A stretch of 16,218 bases of DNA from Betaproteobacteria bacterium (lineage in GTDB: Bacteria; Pseudomonadota; Gammaproteobacteria; Burkholderiales; Burkholderiaceae_C): assembly GCA_009923345.1 (NCBI GenBank), contig RFTR01000025.1:1-16218 (forward strand). Direction: 5' to 3'. The position numbers were made by a program, and so were the translations under genes. A model generated the notes under the pieces. That model saw only the letters and a program-made list of their open reading frames with translations, did not search any database and was not told the origin of the DNA. Shown piece by piece: positions 12,720-16,218 of the stretch (position 1 is the first letter of the stretch; each line of letters starts with the position of its first letter).

Positions 12720-14164
12720 CAAGCCTTGGTATGCAACAAATAATGCAAGAGCAAACCGACAGGCCTCCCAGTCGCACCTTTAGCCGCACCGGTTTTCCAA
12801 GCTGCACCGGCAATATCTAAATGCGCCCATGGGAAGTCTTTGGCAAATCGTTGTAAAAACTTGGCAGCAGTCACCGCTCCGCCGTCACGCCCTGCCACAT
12901 TGGCTACGTCAGCAAAGTTAGATTTGAGGCCCTCTGCGTATTCTTCATCTAAAGGCAGACGCCAGCACAAATCCATAGAGTCTTCGCCCGCTTGCATCAA
13001 CGCTTGCGCCAAGTCGTCCGATGGCGAGAACAATCCGCTACGGACATGGCCTAAAGAAATCACACAAGCGCCTGTCAAAGTCGCAATATCGATCACTGCA
13101 CGTGGTTTGAAACGTTTAGCGTAGGTCAATGCGTCGCACAAAATCAAACGGCCTTCGGCATCGGTATTGAGCACTTCAATGGTTTGCCCGCTCATACTGG
13201 TGACGACATCACCGGGCTTGAGTGCTTTGCTACTGGGCATGTTCTCGCAGGTCGGAATCAGGCCCACAACATTGATGGCGGGCTGCAAAGCCGCCAAAGC
13301 TTCAAAAGTGCCCAGTACACTGGCCGCACCACACATGTCGAACTTCATCTCGTCCATGCCAGGGCCGGGTTTGAGTGAAATACCGCCTGTGTCGAAAGTA
13401 ATGCCCTTGCCTACCAGCACTGTTGGAGCCACAGTTTTTGCAGCACCCGCGTATTGCAAAACAATAAAGCGCAAAGGTTCGCTGGAGCCTTGGGCCACAG
13501 CGGCAAAAGAGCCCATACCGAGCTTCTCCACCTCTTTGGGCCCAAGCACTTGGCATTTGATACGCGATTTTTTAGCCAAGCTTTGTGCAGCACGCGCCAA
13601 CATAGACGGCGTTGCGTGGTTAGCAGGACGGTTGCCCCACTCTTTGGCAAGCGCAACACCTTGGGCCAAGGCAGTGGCGGTTGCAAATGCGACTTTTAGA
13701 GCTTTTACTTTTTCAGCCGTCGGCAATCCGACTGTGACGCGCTTAAGCAATGATGCTTTGGCAGACGGTTTGGTGGTCGTAAACACATAGCTAGCGTCCG
13801 ACACCGATTGCACCACTGCATGTAAGCGGTGTTGTGAGCCATCCGGCATACACACCGCCATAGATTTTGGATTGACAGGTTTCAAAGCTGCAACAGCAGC
13901 AGTAGTCGCAGTGCGCACAGAACGGGCAGAACCTTCTCCAGTGCTTACCAAAATCAGACGTGGGGCTTTCACACCCTCTGCATGCCAAATCGACAGCAGC
14001 TTACCAACTGAGTCATCTAAATCCGCATTAGCGCGCGCCTTAGTGACCAATTGCGAAATCACATCGCGTCCGGGTTTAAAGTGGCTTGGCAAAAGAACCA
14101 CCACAGCATCGGTATTAAAACCAGCTGCAGCTTTCAAATCCAGGGCCTTGAGTTCAAAGTTCAT
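12719..14164 (-). CDS. pepA: Leucyl aminopeptidase (cytosol aminopeptidase, M17)
   Basis: A two-metal hexameric exopeptidase removing N-terminal residues, active in the cytoplasm; in E. coli PepA also binds DNA (Xer recombination, carAB control). The 481 residues match the family. The N-terminal macrodomain-like part (1-155) is followed by the catalytic domain with GKGITFDTGGISLKP (K253, D258), DMCGAASV (D276 region) and N333-T-D-A-E-G-R-L340, in which D335, E337 and R339 match E. coli D352, E354 and R356 with a constant offset of 17. The ATG at 14164 follows a GGAAAG site (14178-14173). It is translationally coupled to holC and diverges from lptG over 91 bases without a convincing promoter on either strand. 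Confidence 0.97.
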   Translation of the reverse strand: MNFELKALDLKAAAGFNTDAVVVLLPSHFKPGRDVISQLVTKARANADLDDSVGKLLSIWHAEGVKAPRLILVSTGEGSARSVRTATTAAVAALKPVNPKSMAVCMPDGSQHRLHAVVQSVSDASYVFTTTKPSAKASLLKRVTVGLPTAEKVKALKVAFATATALAQGVALAKEWGNRPANHATPSMLARAAQSLAKKSRIKCQVLGPKEVEKLGMGSFAAVAQGSSEPLRFIVLQYAGAAKTVAPTVLVGKGITFDTGGISLKPGPGMDEMKFDMCGAASVLGTFEALAALQPAINVVGLIPTCENMPSSKALKPGDVVTSMSGQTIEVLNTDAEGRLILCDALTYAKRFKPRAVIDIATLTGACVISLGHVRSGLFSPSDDLAQALMQAGEDSMDLCWRLPLDEEYAEGLKSNFADVANVAGRDGGAVTAAKFLQRFAKDFPWAHLDIAGAAWKTGAAKGATGRPVGLLLHYLLHTKA

Positions 14165-14255
14165 AATTACGTCTTTCCAATTCCCTGATGTTATTCCATT
14201 CTGCTTCCCTCACAGACATGTTTAGAACTGATTTCCCGCCAATGAGAAAGGTTGC

Positions 14256-15356
14256 ATGAAGACCTTCAGACGCCTTATTTTTGGGGAAATCGTCAATGCG
14301 GTTGCATTTGTAACGTTTGGCTTTCTCGCCTTGCTGTTTTTTTTCGATTTCGTAGACGAAATTCAGCGCATCGGAGGTAACCAAGGGGCTTACCAACTCA
14401 GTCATGCACTGATATTTGTTGCCTCCATGATTCCAAGCCACCTTTACGAACTTTTACCAATCACTGTATTGATTGGAACAATCTTTGTCATGGCACGCTT
14501 CGCCCAAAGCTCTGAATTCACCATTTTGCGCACCAGTGGCTTAGCGCCCAGCATGGCACTTAAAAACTTACTGGGTTTAGGTTTTGTGTTTGTTCTGCTA
14601 ACCTTTGCAGTCGGAGACTACCTCTCCCCAGTCAGCGACCAATTTGGCCAAATGCTGAAATCGAAATACCTCAAAGAAATTACCGTTGGCAAAACAGGGG
14701 CGTGGTTACGTGAAAAGCAAGACGACAGAAGTTTCGCGGTGAACGTTGCAACCCTCACGCCTGAAGGGCAACCCAGCATCATTCGTATTTTTGAATTTAA
14801 TAAAGACGGACAGTGGATAGCTCTTACCAAGGCAAAGTCTGGCTTGGTGACAACTGACAACACTTGGAAGTTACAAGGTGTTGAGCGCAATGAACTAATT
14901 CGCCAAGGCACTGAGGCCTCATTGAGTCGCAAATACAAAGACGCGGAAACATGGCCAACGGGTATCACTGCTGAAATGATCTCCGTAGCCCTGCTCAAGC
15001 CAGAGCGTATGGCCACTATCGACCTATTCCAATACATCCGCCACTTGAGTGCGAATGGTCAGACCACGCAACGCTTTGAAATAGAGTTTTGGAAAAAAGT
15101 TTTTTATCCCATAAGCTGCTTAGTCATGATGGTGCTCGCCTTACCCTTTGCTTACCTTCACTTTCGCTCTGGCAACATTGCAACACATGTGTTCATGGGC
15201 GTGTTGGCTGGCATCAGCTTCTTTTTGCTCAACAACGTATTTGGATATATAGGCAACATCAATAATTGGGAGCCATGGTTTGCTGCTGCTGCACCAGGCA
15301 TGTTGTATTCACTAGCATCGTTAGCCGCATTTGGCTGGCTGGTGTTGCGTCAATAA
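14256..15356 (+). CDS. lptG: LPS export ABC transporter permease LptG
   Basis: An inner-membrane subunit of LptB2FG, which extracts lipopolysaccharide and passes it to LptC and the periplasmic bridge. The 366 residues match. It shows the N-terminal LptG pattern (FFFDFVDEIQRIGGNQGAYQLSHAL, HLYELLPITVLIGTIF, QSSEFTILRTSGL), a periplasmic jellyroll (about 135-265) and C-terminal helices with RFEIEFWKKVFYPISCLVMM, then LNNVFGYIG. VDE and the later F-W-x-K-x-x-x-P block separate LptG from LptF. The ATG at 14256 follows GAGAAAGG (14244-14251). In E. coli lptF-lptG lie divergent from pepA; here lptG alone takes that place. The stop is 7 bases before cbiX, suggesting one operon. Confidence 0.94.
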   Translation: MKTFRRLIFGEIVNAVAFVTFGFLALLFFFDFVDEIQRIGGNQGAYQLSHALIFVASMIPSHLYELLPITVLIGTIFVMARFAQSSEFTILRTSGLAPSMALKNLLGLGFVFVLLTFAVGDYLSPVSDQFGQMLKSKYLKEITVGKTGAWLREKQDDRSFAVNVATLTPEGQPSIIRIFEFNKDGQWIALTKAKSGLVTTDNTWKLQGVERNELIRQGTEASLSRKYKDAETWPTGITAEMISVALLKPERMATIDLFQYIRHLSANGQTTQRFEIEFWKKVFYPISCLVMMVLALPFAYLHFRSGNIATHVFMGVLAGISFFLLNNVFGYIGNINNWEPWFAAAAPGMLYSLASLAAFGWLVLRQ

Positions 15357-15363
15357 GGCGGCT

Positions 15364-15729
15364 ATGCACGCGATTATTTTGTTTGCCCACGGTTCGCGCG
15401 ATCCGCTTTGGCATAAACCTATTCAAGCTGTTGCGCAACGTATTGCTGAACGCGACACGCAAGTACTTGTGCGTTGTGCCTATCTAGAACTCACAGAACC
15501 CGATTTATTGCATGTAGCCCATGATCTTGCCTCAGCCGGTGCGACCAGCATCAGCGTGGTGCCTTTGTTTTTAGGCGTTGGTAAGCACGCGCGAGAAGAT
15601 TTGCCAGTTCTCATAGCGCAAGTAAAAGCTACACATCCCACAATTGCATTAACCTGCCAACGCGCAGTGGGCGAGCAAGAAGCCCTTCTCGATCTATTAG
15701 CTGACATTGCGTTAAAAGGTGATGCATGA
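15364..15729 (+). CDS. cbiX: Short CbiX-type sirohydrochlorin chelatase
   Basis: CbiX-type chelatases insert a metal (cobalt, or iron in siroheme synthesis) into sirohydrochlorin. This is the short single-domain form (121 residues) that works as a homodimer. It begins MHAIILFAHGSRDPLWHKPI, with catalytic H9 in the AHGSRDP motif, and continues with LELTEPDLLHVAHDLASAGA and VVPLFLGVGKHAREDLP (H75, the second metal-site histidine). The ATG at 15364 follows AAGGCGG by a few bases; an upstream in-frame start at 15331 lies inside lptG and is rejected. Its TGA overlaps the regulator ATG (ATGA, 4 bases). The neighbour suggests the iron chelatase role for siroheme of sulfite reductase, but metal specificity cannot be read from sequence. 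Confidence 0.92.
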   Translation: MHAIILFAHGSRDPLWHKPIQAVAQRIAERDTQVLVRCAYLELTEPDLLHVAHDLASAGATSISVVPLFLGVGKHAREDLPVLIAQVKATHPTIALTCQRAVGEQEALLDLLADIALKGDA

Positions 15730-16218
15730 ACCTCCACCAATTCCGATTCGTACAAGAAGCAGTGCGGCGCGACCTCAACTTGACCGAAGTCGCTAAGTCG
15801 CTTCACACCTCTCAGCCTGGCGTATCAAAAGCCATCATCGAACTAGAAGAGGAACTCGGCATTGAGATTTTTGGACGCCATGGCAAACGCCTTAAACGCG
15901 TCACCGAGCCAGGGCTCGCGGTTCTCAAAAGCATAGAAGTCATCATGCGCGAAGTGGGCAACCTCAAACGCATAGGCGAGCATTACAGCGACCAAGACAG
16001 CGGCACCTTGTCTATTGCCACCACCCACACCCAAGCGCGCTATGTGCTGCCAAACCCCGTTGCCCAATTGCGCAAGAGTTATCCCAAAGTGAATGTGAGC
16101 TTGCACCAAGGTGCACCCGCGCAAGTGGCGCAAATGGTGATAGAAGAAGTCGCTGAAATCGGCATCGCAACAGAATCGTTGGTTGACTATCCAGAACTAG
16201 TCACGCTGCCCTGCTACG
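15726..16218 (+). CDS. cysB: CysB-family LysR-type regulator (5' part, runs off right edge)
   Basis: A LysR-type activator of sulfur assimilation genes. The 164 visible codons include the N-terminal winged helix-turn-helix (MNLHQFRFVQEAVRRDLNL, then VAKSLHTSQPGVSKAI, recognition helix about 28-40), the dimerisation helix (60-88) and the start of the effector domain. The motif TTHTQARY (99-106) is the CysB signature, and T100, T102 and Q103 correspond to anion-binding residues described for CysB of Klebsiella. The protein may be CysB or the close paralogue Cbl; without the rest of the gene I cannot separate them. ATG at 15726 overlaps the cbiX stop by 4 bases, so translation is probably coupled. 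Confidence 0.92.
   Translation, partial: MNLHQFRFVQEAVRRDLNLTEVAKSLHTSQPGVSKAIIELEEELGIEIFGRHGKRLKRVTEPGLAVLKSIEVIMREVGNLKRIGEHYSDQDSGTLSIATTHTQARYVLPNPVAQLRKSYPKVNVSLHQGAPAQVAQMVIEEVAEIGIATESLVDYPELVTLPCY

Noticed and set aside
12273..12722. TTG start for holC at 12722
   Set aside because: The adjacent ATG at 12719 gives the normal N-terminus and the TGATG overlap with pepA.
13167..13790. A 207-residue plus-strand frame antisense to pepA
   Set aside because: Shadow of pepA codon usage; pepA catalytic motifs are intact on the minus strand.
1..16218. CRISPR array, insertion sequence, prophage, toxin-antitoxin or known defence system
   Set aside because: No spaced direct repeats, transposase, integrase or defence-type domains were seen; nearly all sequence is accounted for by core genes.

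Overview
The window looks like an ordinary chromosomal core region of a betaproteobacterium, most likely Burkholderiales, family Comamonadaceae (Limnohabitans/Rhodoferax-like). The call rests on the pepA-holC pair, trxA next to rho, a beta-type small SRP RNA beside dnaX, a CysB-family regulator after a short CbiX, and a base composition near 50% GC by eye. The exact genus is inference. There is no tRNA, rRNA, CRISPR array, insertion sequence, phage gene or integrase. Genes are tightly packed and no gene-free stretch exceeds 300 bases; the largest gaps are 2245-2466, 10592-10772 and 7300-7455.

Left part (1-3729): dnaX (5' part, minus strand, runs off the left edge) diverges from the SRP RNA gene ffs. 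A DsbA/FrnE-type thiol oxidoreductase and a 76-residue partner gene form a small minus-strand operon. This operon diverges from trxA across a 67-base spacer that carries a perfect 12-base palindrome. trxA ends in a clear intrinsic terminator. rho follows, with a leader of about 130 bases that holds a hairpin, a terminator-like hairpin with U6, a run of nine C and a hairpin covering the Shine-Dalgarno sequence.

Middle (3730-9510): a small lipoprotein with a TonB-C-like domain converges on comEC with a 3-base gap. Upstream of comEC lies an exported surface-adhesin-E-like protein, and the terminator hairpin between them contains the only usable comEC start codon. A plus-strand run follows: a RidA-family protein, a MlaE-like membrane protein (1-base overlap), and an MCE/MlaD-type protein with a tandem heptad-repeat tail. 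No transport ATPase lies beside this pair.

Right part (9554-16218): a stand-alone mreB, a 63-residue small protein, a branched-chain-amino-acid-type periplasmic binding protein, and the holC/pepA pair are on the minus strand. lptG, a short sirohydrochlorin chelatase gene (cbiX) and a CysB-family regulator (runs off the right edge) are on the plus strand. lptG sits where lptF-lptG is found in E. coli, and lptF is absent here. cbiX and cysB overlap by 4 bases, which links siroheme synthesis with control of sulfur assimilation.

I found no clear new multi-gene system. The best leads are the structured rho leader, the comEC start inside a terminator hairpin, the MCE/permease-like pair without an ATPase, the lone mreB, and lptG without lptF.
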